Below are positions 1-8,470 of a DNA stretch of 38,938 bases, one piece after another (positions within the stretch are counted from its first letter, which is position 1; each line of letters opens with the position of its first letter). The position numbers and the translations under genes are program-made. Origin of the DNA: an uncultured bacterium (GTDB taxonomy: Bacteria; Pseudomonadota; Alphaproteobacteria; Sphingomonadales; Sphingomonadaceae); NCBI GenBank assembly GCA_903884945.1, contig CAISGR010000236.1:1-38938 (forward strand), written 5' to 3'. Under the pieces are notes generated by a model. That model was not told the DNA's origin. It made no database searches and saw only the letters and a program-made list of their open reading frames with translations.

Positions 1-181
1 GACCAGGGGCGAGAACTACAAGAACGACGTCTACGTCCTGCCGAAGCATCTCGACGAGAAGGTCGCCGCGCTGCATCTCGAAAAGCTGGGCGTGAAGCTG
101 TCGACGCTCACCCCGAAGCAGGCCGGCTATATCGGCGTGCCGGTCCAAGGACCGTTCAAGCCCGACCACTATCGCTATTGA
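1..181 (+). CDS. ahcY: Adenosylhomocysteinase, C-terminal fragment
   Basis: Only the last 59 codons are present; the reading frame begins at base 2 and ends with TGA at 179-181. The visible tail contains [21 protein letters not shown] and ends in KPDHYRY, which is the highly conserved C-terminus of S-adenosylhomocysteine hydrolase; the Lys-Pro-Asp-His-Tyr-Arg-Tyr end contributes to the NAD site of the neighbouring subunit. The enzyme hydrolyses S-adenosylhomocysteine to adenosine and homocysteine in the cytoplasm and so keeps methyltransferases from product inhibition. The rest of the gene lies to the left of the window. A strong hairpin plus T-run follows 28 bases after the stop, so this is the end of its transcription unit. 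Identification is firm because the tail is nearly invariant in the family. Confidence 0.95.
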   Translation, partial: TRGENYKNDVYVLPKHLDEKVAALHLEKLGVKLSTLTPKQAGYIGVPVQGPFKPDHYRY

Positions 182-208
182 TTGGTCGCCACCGGGCGAA
201 ACGAGGAG

Positions 209-234
209 GGGCGGCCCGTTTGGGCCGCCCTTTT
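209..234 (+). terminator. Rho-independent terminator of ahcY
   Basis: A perfect 9-bp GC stem (209-217 pairing with 222-230) has a 4-base loop and is followed directly by TTTT at 231-234. It begins 28 bases after the ahcY stop. It also lies just past the stop of the convergent sulfotransferase-like gene (239), but on that strand no T-run follows the stem, so it is a canonical terminator only for ahcY. Confidence 0.9.
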
Positions 235-238
235 CGCA

Positions 239-1024
239 TCAGCTATAGCCGAGGATCGCGCGCAGGCCTGGCGAGGCATAATTGACCAAGCGTTTCTGGA
301 TGTCGGGCAACTCGTCGGGAAAGTCTATCGCGATGCCGCTCAGGTTTTCGCGTGCGGTGCCGCTCTGTTTACGGTCCGACCCGACCCGCACACGCTCGCG
401 CCAGTCATCCGGCATCGCGATGCCGCAGGCTTCCAACAGGGTCCCGAAGAAATATTCGGCATCGCGGCCGTCGAGCGCTTTCAGGTGACCCACCAGATCC
501 TCGTAGCGGATCAGATGGACCCCGGTGCCAAGCCAAGCGACCGCGTTGTTGGTGAAGATGTCGTACATCGGCGGCGCCTTCTGATAGATTCCGAAGATCA
601 TCAGGTTGAGCAGTTCCGGGACAGTCAGCTCGCCGTTCTTGAGCCGATCGACATTGCCGCTGAATTCGTCAGACAAAAAGAAGCGCGCCCGCGCCAGAAC
701 CCAGGAATAGGGGTCCCGCACCAACAGGATCTTGCGCGCATGCGCCAACTCCATCGCCGAATTGTCGGCGAAGAACAAATGACCCCAGCTCACTTGCGGC
801 CGCTTCGCGTCGAGCGCCGACAGATGCTCGCCAAGATTGGCCCATTGCAGGAACTGTTCGTGATATTGTTGCTCGACCGGCACGAACATGCGGATGATGT
901 TGCGCAGCAAATGGCTGCCGCATTTGGGCACGCTGTTGAGGAACAATGTCTGGCGCAAGGGCGCCTGTTCGAAGCGCCTATTCTCTTCGTTCAACGTGTC
1001 GGGCGTCATCCGGACGATGGGCAT
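239..1024 (-). CDS. Sulfotransferase-like protein
   Basis: The 261-residue protein has the two PAPS-binding signatures of the sulfotransferase fold. The N-terminal SVPKCGSHLLRNII (about residues 31-44) corresponds to the 5'-phosphosulfate loop (PKxGxxxL). KILLVRDPYSWVLARARFF (about 98-116) corresponds to the 3'-phosphate motif, with the RDP triplet and downstream Ser. It would transfer a sulfuryl group from PAPS to an unknown acceptor, probably in the cytoplasm; no signal peptide or membrane segment is seen. The start is supported by AGAGGAAA six bases before the ATG. It lies 121 bases downstream of a TonB-dependent receptor on the same strand and is probably co-transcribed with it. The acceptor cannot be deduced: carbohydrate, lipid or a peptide tyrosine are all possible. 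Confidence 0.75.
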   Translation of the reverse strand: MPIVRMTPDTLNEENRRFEQAPLRQTLFLNSVPKCGSHLLRNIIRMFVPVEQQYHEQFLQWANLGEHLSALDAKRPQVSWGHLFFADNSAMELAHARKILLVRDPYSWVLARARFFLSDEFSGNVDRLKNGELTVPELLNLMIFGIYQKAPPMYDIFTNNAVAWLGTGVHLIRYEDLVGHLKALDGRDAEYFFGTLLEACGIAMPDDWRERVRVGSDRKQSGTARENLSGIAIDFPDELPDIQKRLVNYASPGLRAILGYS

Positions 1025-1103
1025 GCTATTTCCTCTGCCGGCCGGTCAAGGGCGCCGGTTCAAGCTATGGCCGGTCTGCCGTCGAACTTTTTGAGGCGCA
1101 AGC

Positions 1104-1133
1104 CCGGGGAGCCGACGGCGCCGGCATCCCCGG
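1104..1133 (-). other. Intergenic hairpin between receptor and sulfotransferase genes
   Basis: Arms 1104-1110 and 1127-1133 are complementary over 7 bp. An inner 4-bp stem (1111-1114 with 1122-1125) continues the hairpin after a one-base bulge. No T-run follows on either strand, so it is not a canonical terminator; it may stabilise or trim the receptor mRNA. Confidence 0.45.
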
Positions 1134-1145
1134 ACGTGCAGGTCG

Positions 1146-4100
1146 TCAGAAGTGCGACTTGACGGTCACGAAGCCGCGACGACCGATCAGGTCGTATTGG
1201 GACGAGAACACGCTTTGACCGACCGTCGTAGTCTCGGAATTTCCCCAGATGGAGACACGGGGCGGCTTGGTGTTGAACAGGTTTGTAACGCCCATCGTGA
1301 CTTCGATGTGAGGCAGTTTCTTGGTGATCGAGATGCTGTGGTAAAAGACCGGGCTAACCCGCTCGTTCACACAATACCCTGCCGGATAGGCAACGGACGA
1401 TCCGGTTGTCGGGGTCGCCGGATAGCATCCGGTGAAGCTGGGGATATTCGCGTTATCGCGAATCTGCTCGTTGAGATCCGTGGCCCCCCCGACGACGTTC
1501 AGGCCATAATAGATCGAGAAGCTGTCCTTGCTCCATTGCAGGTTGAACGCGCCCGTCCATGAGGGATCGCCGACACGGCCGTTGAGATCCTCTTCGGTCC
1601 CAGAGAACAGCGCGCGCGTGTCCTTGATCTGCCAGGTCATCTCGGCGGTAAAGTCAAGCTTGCCCCAGCTACCCATGTCCTGTGCCAGGTTGGCGGTGAC
1701 ATCGACACCCTCATTCGCCTGCCGGTTCACGTTGATGAAGCTGTCATGTACAATCGAGATGGCATGAACCGGCGCCGTCGTTTGCCGCGTGAAAAGGCTG
1801 CAAAGCGAATCGGTCGGGTAGAAGTTAGAACTGTAGCACCCTTTCACGATGTTCGCGGCACCCAGCTGCGCGATCTCGCCCTTCACCTCGATGTTGAAAT
1901 AGTCGACCGCCAGGTTGATCCTGGTGTCCGGCAGGAAGTCGAACTTCGGGGTCAGGATGATGCTGGCCGTCTTCGCCGTCGAGGTTTCGGCATGGACCAC
2001 ACCGACACCGCCTCCGGCCAAGACAGTCGCCGTCGCCGAGCCGCCGGTATAGTTGCCGGGAATGCCGGCCGCAGCGCAGTTCGTCTTGATGATCTGCGGC
2101 GTCGTGCTTCCGGGAGCGTCGTAGTTGATGCAGGGATCGATCGAGCGCTGGCTGACGAAGCTCGACTGATCGGCGAGGAAATCCTCGAAGAGTGCTGGCG
2201 CGCGGTACGAAGTTCCCCATGTGCCTCGGAAGCGCAGCCAGTCATTCACCTTCCAGTTCGCACCGAACTTGTAGGTGACGTTGCCGTTGTCGCTGTATGA
2301 CGTCAGCTTCTGCGGGATATTCTGACCCGGGTTGGCGGGGTCTGGATATAGCAGCCCGTTCGAGTCCCTGGTCGCGGTCGAATTCGTGATGCGAACCGAT
2401 CCCGACAAGCCGAACTCCTGGATGAACGGCGTGTTGTGGATGACCGGAACATCGAGTTCGGCGAACGCCTCCTTGGTGATGTTGTGGCCGGCCGTGATGC
2501 CTGACGAGGTGTTGCCCCAGCTGTTATTGGTGTAGGAGCTGGCGAGGGTAGAGTCGGCACCTGCCTTGAGCGCATAGGTGATGTCGCCCGGCCGGTCGAA
2601 GATCGAATCCCGGCGCCATGCGACGCCGACTGCGGCGGCGACATCACCCGCCGGCAGCTTGAACAGGTTGCCGGTTGCCGTGAGCTCGACGTTGAGCTGC
2701 TTGTAAACGGTCTTGCCCGTTTCATAGCCGAATAGGTAATTGCGCTGGGCAGGGGTGAATATCCCGGCCAGGAAGTCCGGACTGGTCCAATTGATCGGAA
2801 GGCAAGCGACCTTGCGCACGGCCGTCAGGTCGCTGCTGGTGCACGACCCGCCGAAGCCATAGTTCGTCTGCTGGCTGACTGAATCGTTGTAGATCTGGTC
2901 GCTGCTGTAGAGGCCAACTGATTTGCTGTATTGAACGAACCCGTCCCAGGTCCAGCTCTCGAGCAACGACCCGAAATCGCCGCGCGCACCGCCGACGGCG
3001 CGCCAGTAGGTCACTTTCTGCGAGCTGTCCGACCAGTCGGTGATCGGGGTCGGGCTCAGGAGGCCGGTACCGGTGAAGCCCGACGGCGGGCCGCCCAAGT
3101 CCTCCGTGTACATATAGTCCCAAAACTGACGGAAGCCGTTCTGGTAGGTCTCGCGACGGTTCCAGAGCCCTTCGGCATAAAGCTCGACATGATCGCCGAG
3201 CTTCACCGACGCGTCACCGTAGAAGGTGAGGCGCTTGGTGTCCGGAACGACCGTCGCGGCAGCGTAGAGCGGATTATAGAGATGGTCGATCGACGCCGAG
3301 GTGGGGTTGTAGCCCATCATATAGAAATTGCTTGGCACGCCGAAATCGCCCAACGTGAACGCGGGGCTCAGGTTTGGGACATAGGCGCCGAGATTCTCGT
3401 TGCCATAGGAATAGCCGCCGCGACCCGTGCGGACGGACGCGCCGCTATAGTCGTACAGATAGACCTGCCCCCAGCTCAATTGGGCGCAGCGGTTCTTGCC
3501 CGTGATCGGATTCACCAGGTCGATGCGGCTGCCGCTCTTGTTGAACACATAGTCTTCGGGACAGTCGAGATTGCGGCGCTGGCCCTGCGCGAGCTCGGTC
3601 TGATGATAATAGTCGGCTGCGAGCATGAAGTGACCGGCATTTGGGCCGCCCCATTCTTTGCCATAGGCGCCGCTGATACGGTACTGGTCGGCACCACCGT
3701 CCTGCGACACGTTACCCGAGGCGCTGAGTTCCAGGCCCTTGGTCTTGGTCTTGGTGATGATATTCACCACGCCGGCGATCGCGTCGGAACCATAGACCGA
3801 CGAGGCGCCGTCCTTTTCGATCTGGACCTGCTGGATGATCGACTGAGGCAGGACGTTGAGGTCGAATGACGACACCGCGCCGCGCGTGCCCGCCGGCCCG
3901 GCGCGGCGGCTGTTCAGCAGCACCAGCGTACGGTCGGCGCCCAACCCGCGCAACGAGATGGTAGAGGCGCCAGGGCCGCCATCGGTCACGAAATTGGACG
4001 AGATCGCGCTTGTGACCTGCGCGGAGCCCGAGGCGATCGGGCTCGACTGCAGCAGCTCGGCGGTATCCATCACACCGCGTTTTTCGGCGATTTCGGGATC

Positions 4101-4361
4101 AATGATAGCGATTGGCGACGGACTATTGAAGTTTGTTGTGCGTTTGATCCGCGAGCCGGTGACCACAATGTCCTTGCTGTCCTTGGTATCCGGTTCAGGT
4201 TCCGGCGGCAAAACAGCCGCTTGCGCCGCCGGGGTGTCCGCGGTCTGCGGCGCGCCGGTGTCGGGCGCCGTTTGCGCGACAGCGGGCGCGGCGAACGCAA
4301 GAGCGCCGAGAATCGCTGCCGACGACAGTGCGGTCGATGAATTGAAGCTGAATTTGCGCAT
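1146..4361 (-). CDS. TonB-dependent outer-membrane receptor (large, OMR type)
   Basis: The product is 1071 residues from the ATG at 4361, which is preceded by AAAGGGG and opens a clear Sec signal peptide (MRKFSFNSS..., Ala-rich core, AVAQ cleavage region). A longer frame back to 4478 has no signal peptide and is rejected. After a short linker the plug domain starts with DIVVTGSRIKRTT (TonB-box region) and includes ISLRGLGADRTLVLLNSRR and KDGASSVYGSDAIAGVVNII, typical of plugs. The rest is a 22-strand barrel ending in a terminal Phe (VTVKSHF). This subclass with the GSRI start is greatly expanded in sphingomonads and imports oligosaccharides, peptides or other large solutes using TonB energy. 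The adjacent sulfotransferase-like gene hints at a sulfated ligand or a modified surface product, but the substrate is unknown. Confidence 0.93.
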   Translation of the reverse strand: MRKFSFNSSTALSSAAILGALAFAAPAVAQTAPDTGAPQTADTPAAQAAVLPPEPEPDTKDSKDIVVTGSRIKRTTNFNSPSPIAIIDPEIAEKRGVMDTAELLQSSPIASGSAQVTSAISSNFVTDGGPGASTISLRGLGADRTLVLLNSRRAGPAGTRGAVSSFDLNVLPQSIIQQVQIEKDGASSVYGSDAIAGVVNIITKTKTKGLELSASGNVSQDGGADQYRISGAYGKEWGGPNAGHFMLAADYYHQTELAQGQRRNLDCPEDYVFNKSGSRIDLVNPITGKNRCAQLSWGQVYLYDYSGASVRTGRGGYSYGNENLGAYVPNLSPAFTLGDFGVPSNFYMMGYNPTSASIDHLYNPLYAAATVVPDTKRLTFYGDASVKLGDHVELYAEGLWNRRETYQNGFRQFWDYMYTEDLGGPPSGFTGTGLLSPTPITDWSDSSQKVTYWRAVGGARGDFGSLLESWTWDGFVQYSKSVGLYSSDQIYNDSVSQQTNYGFGGSCTSSDLTAVRKVACLPINWTSPDFLAGIFTPAQRNYLFGYETGKTVYKQLNVELTATGNLFKLPAGDVAAAVGVAWRRDSIFDRPGDITYALKAGADSTLASSYTNNSWGNTSSGITAGHNITKEAFAELDVPVIHNTPFIQEFGLSGSVRITNSTATRDSNGLLYPDPANPGQNIPQKLTSYSDNGNVTYKFGANWKVNDWLRFRGTWGTSYRAPALFEDFLADQSSFVSQRSIDPCINYDAPGSTTPQIIKTNCAAAGIPGNYTGGSATATVLAGGGVGVVHAETSTAKTASIILTPKFDFLPDTRINLAVDYFNIEVKGEIAQLGAANIVKGCYSSNFYPTDSLCSLFTRQTTAPVHAISIVHDSFINVNRQANEGVDVTANLAQDMGSWGKLDFTAEMTWQIKDTRALFSGTEEDLNGRVGDPSWTGAFNLQWSKDSFSIYYGLNVVGGATDLNEQIRDNANIPSFTGCYPATPTTGSSVAYPAGYCVNERVSPVFYHSISITKKLPHIEVTMGVTNLFNTKPPRVSIWGNSETTTVGQSVFSSQYDLIGRRGFVTVKSHF

Positions 4362-4508
4362 TGTTTGGCCCCTTTTACGAAACATTGCAGCGCAAAGTCT
4401 GCGCAATATCCGATAGGGCGGCAAGCGGGCAGTAAGCGATTTTCCGGCGCAACGTCGCAGTTGTTTCACAAATGTCACACTATGTACCCGAAGCGGCCCT
4501 ATTCGCGA

Positions 4509-4533
4509 CGAATTTGCAATCTTTTGAAATTCG
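4509..4533 (+). promoter_or_regulatory. AT-rich dyad upstream of divL
   Basis: CGAATTT at 4509-4515 and AAATTCG at 4527-4533 form a perfect 7-bp inverted repeat around an 11-base spacer; allowing mismatches, the symmetry extends to about 11 bp per arm. It is the most AT-rich patch in the divergent interval between the receptor and divL. It looks like an operator or promoter element, but no regulator can be assigned. Confidence 0.35.
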
Positions 4534-4603
4534 ACGGCCGATCGCCTAGGGACAGTTGCGCGAGAATGCGCGCAACGTGTCGATGGCGCCTAAAGGGGCT
4601 GCG

Positions 4604-6958
4604 GTGATCCAGATATCCGTTCTCGGAAGCGTGATAGCCGGGGTTATTCTCGCCCTTCTGATTGGGGGGGGCTGCGTCGCGCTTTATCTCGGCCTTCGCG
4701 CACGTCGTGCCGCGGCGTCGACGCTCGTCGCCAATGCCCGGCTTGAGGCATTGCTCGGCTCGGCGCCCGCGCTGGCGATGGTGGTGCGGGCCGACGGGCG
4801 GCTGGAGTTGCCCGATCGACTGGCCGACTGGTTCGGGCTGTCGCCGGCACCGCGCTATCTCGATGATCTTTCCGGGCGCGATGCGGGGCTGACCCCCGAG
4901 GATGCGCGGGGGCTCGCGGCCGATATTGCGGCCGCGCAGAAGGCGGGGCGGGCCTTTGCGCGCGCGGTTCGCGCCCGAGGGTCCTCACGCTCGCTGATGA
5001 TCCGGGGGAACCGGGCGCCGCGCGGTCTGCAGGCGCCGGGCGGAGTCGTGCTGTGGGTGTTCGACGCGACGGAGAGCGAGGCCGAGATCGGGCGGCTCGG
5101 CGAGGAACGCGCGGAGGCGCTGGCGGCGTTCGAGGCGCTGACCGGCCTGATCGAGGCGGCGCCGATGCCGATGTGGTACCGCGCGCCCGACATGCGGCTT
5201 GCGATGGTCAATTCCGCCTATGTCGATGCCGTCGAGGGTGCCGATGCGGCGGATGTCATTCGACGCGGACTGGAACTGGTGGAGGGATCCGGGCTGGGCG
5301 GTCCGCTGGCGAGCGCGGTGGCCGCGCGCGATACGGACAAGCCACAGACGCAGGCGATGCCGGCCACCATCCGTGGCATGCGCCGCATGTTGCGCGTCTA
5401 TGACGTGCCGCTTCCGGTCGGCGGAGTCGCGGGCTTCGCGGTCGACATCGAGGAGCTGGAACAGGCGCGCGCGGGGATCAAGCGCTTCGCCGATGCGCAA
5501 CGCGCGATGCTCGACCGGCTGTCAGCGGGCGTGGTTCAGTTCGCGCCGGATCGGACACTGGCCTTTTGCAACCAGCCCTTCCGTCGTCTCTTCGCCATGG
5601 AGGCCGAGTGGCTTGCGGATCGGCCCGAATTCGATCGTGTGCTCGAGCGGATGCGCGAGGCAAAGCGCCTGCCCGAAGTGCGCGACTTCCCAGGCTGGAA
5701 GGCGGAACGCCGCGACTGGTTCCTCGCGGCCGGCGGTGCGATGGAAGAGCAATGGCATTTGCCGGGCGGGGTGCATCTGCGCGTTGTCGCTCAGCCCCTG
5801 CCCGATGGCGGGTTGCTGCTGATCTTCGAGGATCGTACCGAGCAGGTGCAACTCGCCAGTGCGCGCGACACCTTGTTGCGGGTGCGCACGGCGACCTTCG
5901 ACAACCTCTATGAGGCGCTGGGCGTGTTCGCCGCTGACGGGCGGCTGCAATTGTGGAACAACAAGTTCCGCGCGCTCTGGGGCTTCGAGGAAGAATTCCT
6001 GGCGACGCATCCCGGGGTCGATGCCCTGGCCGACGCGGCGGCGCGGCAACTCGCGAAGCCGGCGCGCAAGGCGCTGATCGGCGATCTGGTGCGCGCTTCG
6101 ACGGTCGAGCGACAGCAGCGCGGCGGAGAACTGGAATTCGCCGATGGCCGCTTCTTCGAACTCGCGGCGGTGCCGCTGCCCGACGGCAACGGGCTCTTCA
6201 CCATGCTCGATATCTCGGACAGCCGACGGATCGAGCGGGCCTTGCGCGATCGCAACGAAGCGCTGGAGGCGGCGGATCGGATCAAGACCGCCTTTGTCGC
6301 GAACATGAGCTATGAACTGCGCACGCCGATCACGTCGATCAGCGGCTTCGCGGAGATGCTCGCCGAGGGCTATGCCGGGAAGCTGAGCAAGGATGCGCAC
6401 GGCTATGTCGCGGCGATCCTCGAATCGGTCGAGCGGCTCGGCTTCTTTGTCGACGAGGTGCTCGATCTCACCCAGAATGACGGCAAGGCACCCGTACTTG
6501 AGATGAAGCAAGTCGATCTGGAGGCAGTCGCGCGCGAGGCGGCCGAGGCGATCCAGCCGCTCGTGCGACGCAGGAAGCTCGATTTCGCTGTCGAGGTACT
6601 GCCCTCGGCCGGGAGCCTCAAGGGTGACGCACAGCGGCTGCGGCAGGTGATCGAACATCTGCTGCGCCACGCCATCGGGGGCAGCGAGGAGGGTGGGCGC
6701 GTCCTGCTCCATGTCGATGGGAGCGCCAAGGCGGCGCGGATCGTCGTGTCCGACGACGGGGCGGGCATGGCCGCGGACGCGGTCGCCCACGCCTTCGATC
6801 GCTTCGCGCAGCCGGGCGTCACCCGGGGCGGCGAGCGTGCGCTGGGGCTGGGGCTGCCGCTCGCCAAGCAGTTCGTCGAGGCGCATGGCGGGACGATCGA
6901 ACTGGTGTCGGAGCGGGGAGAGGGGACATTCATCACCGTGGAATTGCCGCGGCGCTAG
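4604..6958 (+). CDS. divL: DivL-like tyrosine-containing histidine-kinase homologue
   Basis: The product is 784 residues from the GTG at 4604, chosen because AAGGGG sits five bases upstream; TTG 4556 and ATG 4583 are in-frame alternatives. An N-terminal membrane segment (about residues 5-30) is followed by PAS-like repeats, then a dimerisation/phosphoacceptor helix and a C-terminal HATPase domain. The H-box reads ANMSYELRTPI, with Tyr570 in place of the phosphorylated His. This is the hallmark of Caulobacter DivL (Tyr550, 769 residues), which binds DivK and controls CckA and hence CtrA and the cell cycle. The G1 (DDGAGM) and G2 (GLGLPLAKQF) boxes are kept, but the N-box Asn is replaced by His689 (LLRHAI). 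It heads the tsaE-amgK-murU-addBA run. Kinase activity is doubtful; a scaffold or sensor role is more likely. Confidence 0.88.
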   Translation: MIQISVLGSVIAGVILALLIGGGCVALYLGLRARRAAASTLVANARLEALLGSAPALAMVVRADGRLELPDRLADWFGLSPAPRYLDDLSGRDAGLTPEDARGLAADIAAAQKAGRAFARAVRARGSSRSLMIRGNRAPRGLQAPGGVVLWVFDATESEAEIGRLGEERAEALAAFEALTGLIEAAPMPMWYRAPDMRLAMVNSAYVDAVEGADAADVIRRGLELVEGSGLGGPLASAVAARDTDKPQTQAMPATIRGMRRMLRVYDVPLPVGGVAGFAVDIEELEQARAGIKRFADAQRAMLDRLSAGVVQFAPDRTLAFCNQPFRRLFAMEAEWLADRPEFDRVLERMREAKRLPEVRDFPGWKAERRDWFLAAGGAMEEQWHLPGGVHLRVVAQPLPDGGLLLIFEDRTEQVQLASARDTLLRVRTATFDNLYEALGVFAADGRLQLWNNKFRALWGFEEEFLATHPGVDALADAAARQLAKPARKALIGDLVRASTVERQQRGGELEFADGRFFELAAVPLPDGNGLFTMLDISDSRRIERALRDRNEALEAADRIKTAFVANMSYELRTPITSISGFAEMLAEGYAGKLSKDAHGYVAAILESVERLGFFVDEVLDLTQNDGKAPVLEMKQVDLEAVAREAAEAIQPLVRRRKLDFAVEVLPSAGSLKGDAQRLRQVIEHLLRHAIGGSEEGGRVLLHVDGSAKAARIVVSDDGAGMAADAVAHAFDRFAQPGVTRGGERALGLGLPLAKQFVEAHGGTIELVSERGEGTFITVELPRR

Positions 6959-7058
6959 CCTGGGCGGATAGAATCATGCGCGGCCTGCTTGTCCGTGACG
7001 GGAGTTTGCCAATGTCTCGATCCGTCTTCCAGGAAGATACGGCGCTGTTGCCGGGCCG

Positions 7059-7502
7059 ATGCTGACGCTGGCCGACCCCGCTGCAACCGAGGCCCTTGGC
7101 GCGCGCCTTGCCGACCTGGCTATGCCGGGAGACGTGGTGACGCTCGCCGGCCCGCTCGGTGCCGGCAAGACGAGCATCGCGCGCGGCCTTCTCGCAGCGC
7201 TCGGGCTGGAGGGTGAGGCGCCGAGCCCGAGCTTTGCGATCGTGCAGCCCTATGCGCCGCCCGAAGTCCGGTTCCCGGTGCTGCATGTCGATCTCTACCG
7301 GATCGAGGACCCGGACGAGATCGAGGAGCTTGGGCTGGACGAGGCGCTCGGTGATTCGCTGCTGGTCGTCGAATGGCCCGAACGGGCGCCTGGCGCGTGG
7401 CCCGATGCGCTCGCGCTTACCCTTGCGATCATGCCGGACGGCAGGCGCGCCTTGACAGCCGAGGTGCCGGCGGCATGGAAGGCGCGATGGCAGCAGATAT
7501 GA
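7059..7502 (+). CDS. tsaE: tRNA t6A biosynthesis ATPase TsaE
   Basis: The product is 147 residues, normal for the family. It has a Walker A GPLGAGKT at 31-38, the conserved SPSFAIVQPY switch region, HVDLYRIEDPDEIEELGLDE and VVEWPERA, the usual TsaE (YjeE) order. TsaE is the ATPase partner of the TsaD-TsaB complex that makes N6-threonylcarbamoyladenosine at A37 of ANN-decoding tRNAs. The ATG at 7059 has no good Shine-Dalgarno; no better in-frame start exists within the 100-base gap after divL. The stop lies within the start region of the next gene, so the two are translationally coupled. Confidence 0.95.
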   Translation: MLTLADPAATEALGARLADLAMPGDVVTLAGPLGAGKTSIARGLLAALGLEGEAPSPSFAIVQPYAPPEVRFPVLHVDLYRIEDPDEIEELGLDEALGDSLLVVEWPERAPGAWPDALALTLAIMPDGRRALTAEVPAAWKARWQQI

Positions 7503-8470
7503 TTCCCCCGGCGGCGGCCGCCGCCTTCCTTGCATCGAATGGCTGGGAAGGCGCCGAAATCCTGCCGGTCGCCGGCGATGCCTCGTTCCGGCGCTATTTC
7601 CGCGTCGTGGCGACAGGGCGCAGCGCGATCCTGATGGACGCCCCGCCGCCGCACGAGGATCCGCGGCCGTTCATCGATATCGCGCGCTGGCTGGTCGAGC
7701 GCGGCTTTGCCGCCCCTGCGATCCACGGCGTCGATCTCGACAAAGGGCTGGTGCTGATCGAGGACTTCGGCGATGTCCGGATGCGCGAGACGGTGGACGC
7801 CGCAGCGGATCGCGAAGCCGCCCTGTACGAGGCGGCGATCGACGTTCTGATACGCCTGCACGCGCATGAGGCGGGTCCATTGCAGCCCTATGACCGTGCG
7901 GTGTTGCATCGCGAGGCGAACCTGCTGACCGAATGGTATTGCCCGGCGGTCGGGATCGAGCCGGACCAGGCCGGTTACGACGCGGCATGGGATGCCGTGT
8001 TCGACGCCGCGCTCGTCGGACGGCAGGTGACGGTGCTGCGCGACTATCATGCCGAGAATCTGATGCTGATCGGGGGAACCGACGCGCTCGGCCTGCTCGA
8101 TTTCCAGGACGCGCTCGCGGGCCATCCTGCCTATGACCTCGTCTCGCTGTTGCAGGATGCGCGGCGCGACGTCGATCCGGGTCTCGAAGCCGTCATGCTG
8201 GCGCGCTACACGCGGATCATGGACGCGGGAGAGGATTTCGACATCGCTTATCATGTGCTCGGCGCGCAGCGGAACGCAAAGATCCTCGGCATTTTCACCC
8301 GGCTGTGGAAGCGTGACGGCAAGCCGCGCTATCCGACGCTTTGCCCGCGCGTATGGCGCTATCTGGAGCGCGACCTCCTTCACCCGGCGCTGGCGCCGGT
8401 GAAGGCCTGGTTCGACGCGAACATCCCGGCCGACCTGCGCGGCGACCCCATGGCGATTTCCACACGATGA
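7487..8470 (+). CDS. amgK: N-acetylmuramate/N-acetylglucosamine anomeric kinase AmgK
   Basis: This aminoglycoside-phosphotransferase-fold kinase has about 327 residues. It shows FRRYFRVV near the N-terminus, the catalytic loop VLRDYHAENLML and the metal-binding LLDFQDALAGHPAYDLVSL. AmgK phosphorylates recycled MurNAc (and GlcNAc) at the anomeric position; MurU, encoded next, converts MurNAc-1-phosphate to UDP-MurNAc. The pair lets the cell recycle wall sugars without the fosfomycin target MurA. ATG 7487 is chosen because GGAAGG lies just upstream; ATG 7499, overlapping the tsaE stop as ATGA, is an alternative. The gene overlaps tsaE by 16 bases and ends in an ATGA overlap with murU. The APH fold alone would not fix the function; the adjacent murU does. 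Confidence 0.88.
   Translation: MAADMIPPAAAAAFLASNGWEGAEILPVAGDASFRRYFRVVATGRSAILMDAPPPHEDPRPFIDIARWLVERGFAAPAIHGVDLDKGLVLIEDFGDVRMRETVDAAADREAALYEAAIDVLIRLHAHEAGPLQPYDRAVLHREANLLTEWYCPAVGIEPDQAGYDAAWDAVFDAALVGRQVTVLRDYHAENLMLIGGTDALGLLDFQDALAGHPAYDLVSLLQDARRDVDPGLEAVMLARYTRIMDAGEDFDIAYHVLGAQRNAKILGIFTRLWKRDGKPRYPTLCPRVWRYLERDLLHPALAPVKAWFDANIPADLRGDPMAISTR

Noticed and set aside
4362..4478. Longer start for the first TonB receptor
   Set aside because: The extra 39 residues precede a complete signal peptide and lack a ribosome binding site; the ATG at 4361 has AAAGGGG upstream.
5522..6886. 454-codon minus-strand frame opposite divL
   Set aside because: Low-complexity composition and no recognisable domain; divL on the other strand has clear PAS, HisKA-like and HATPase sequence.
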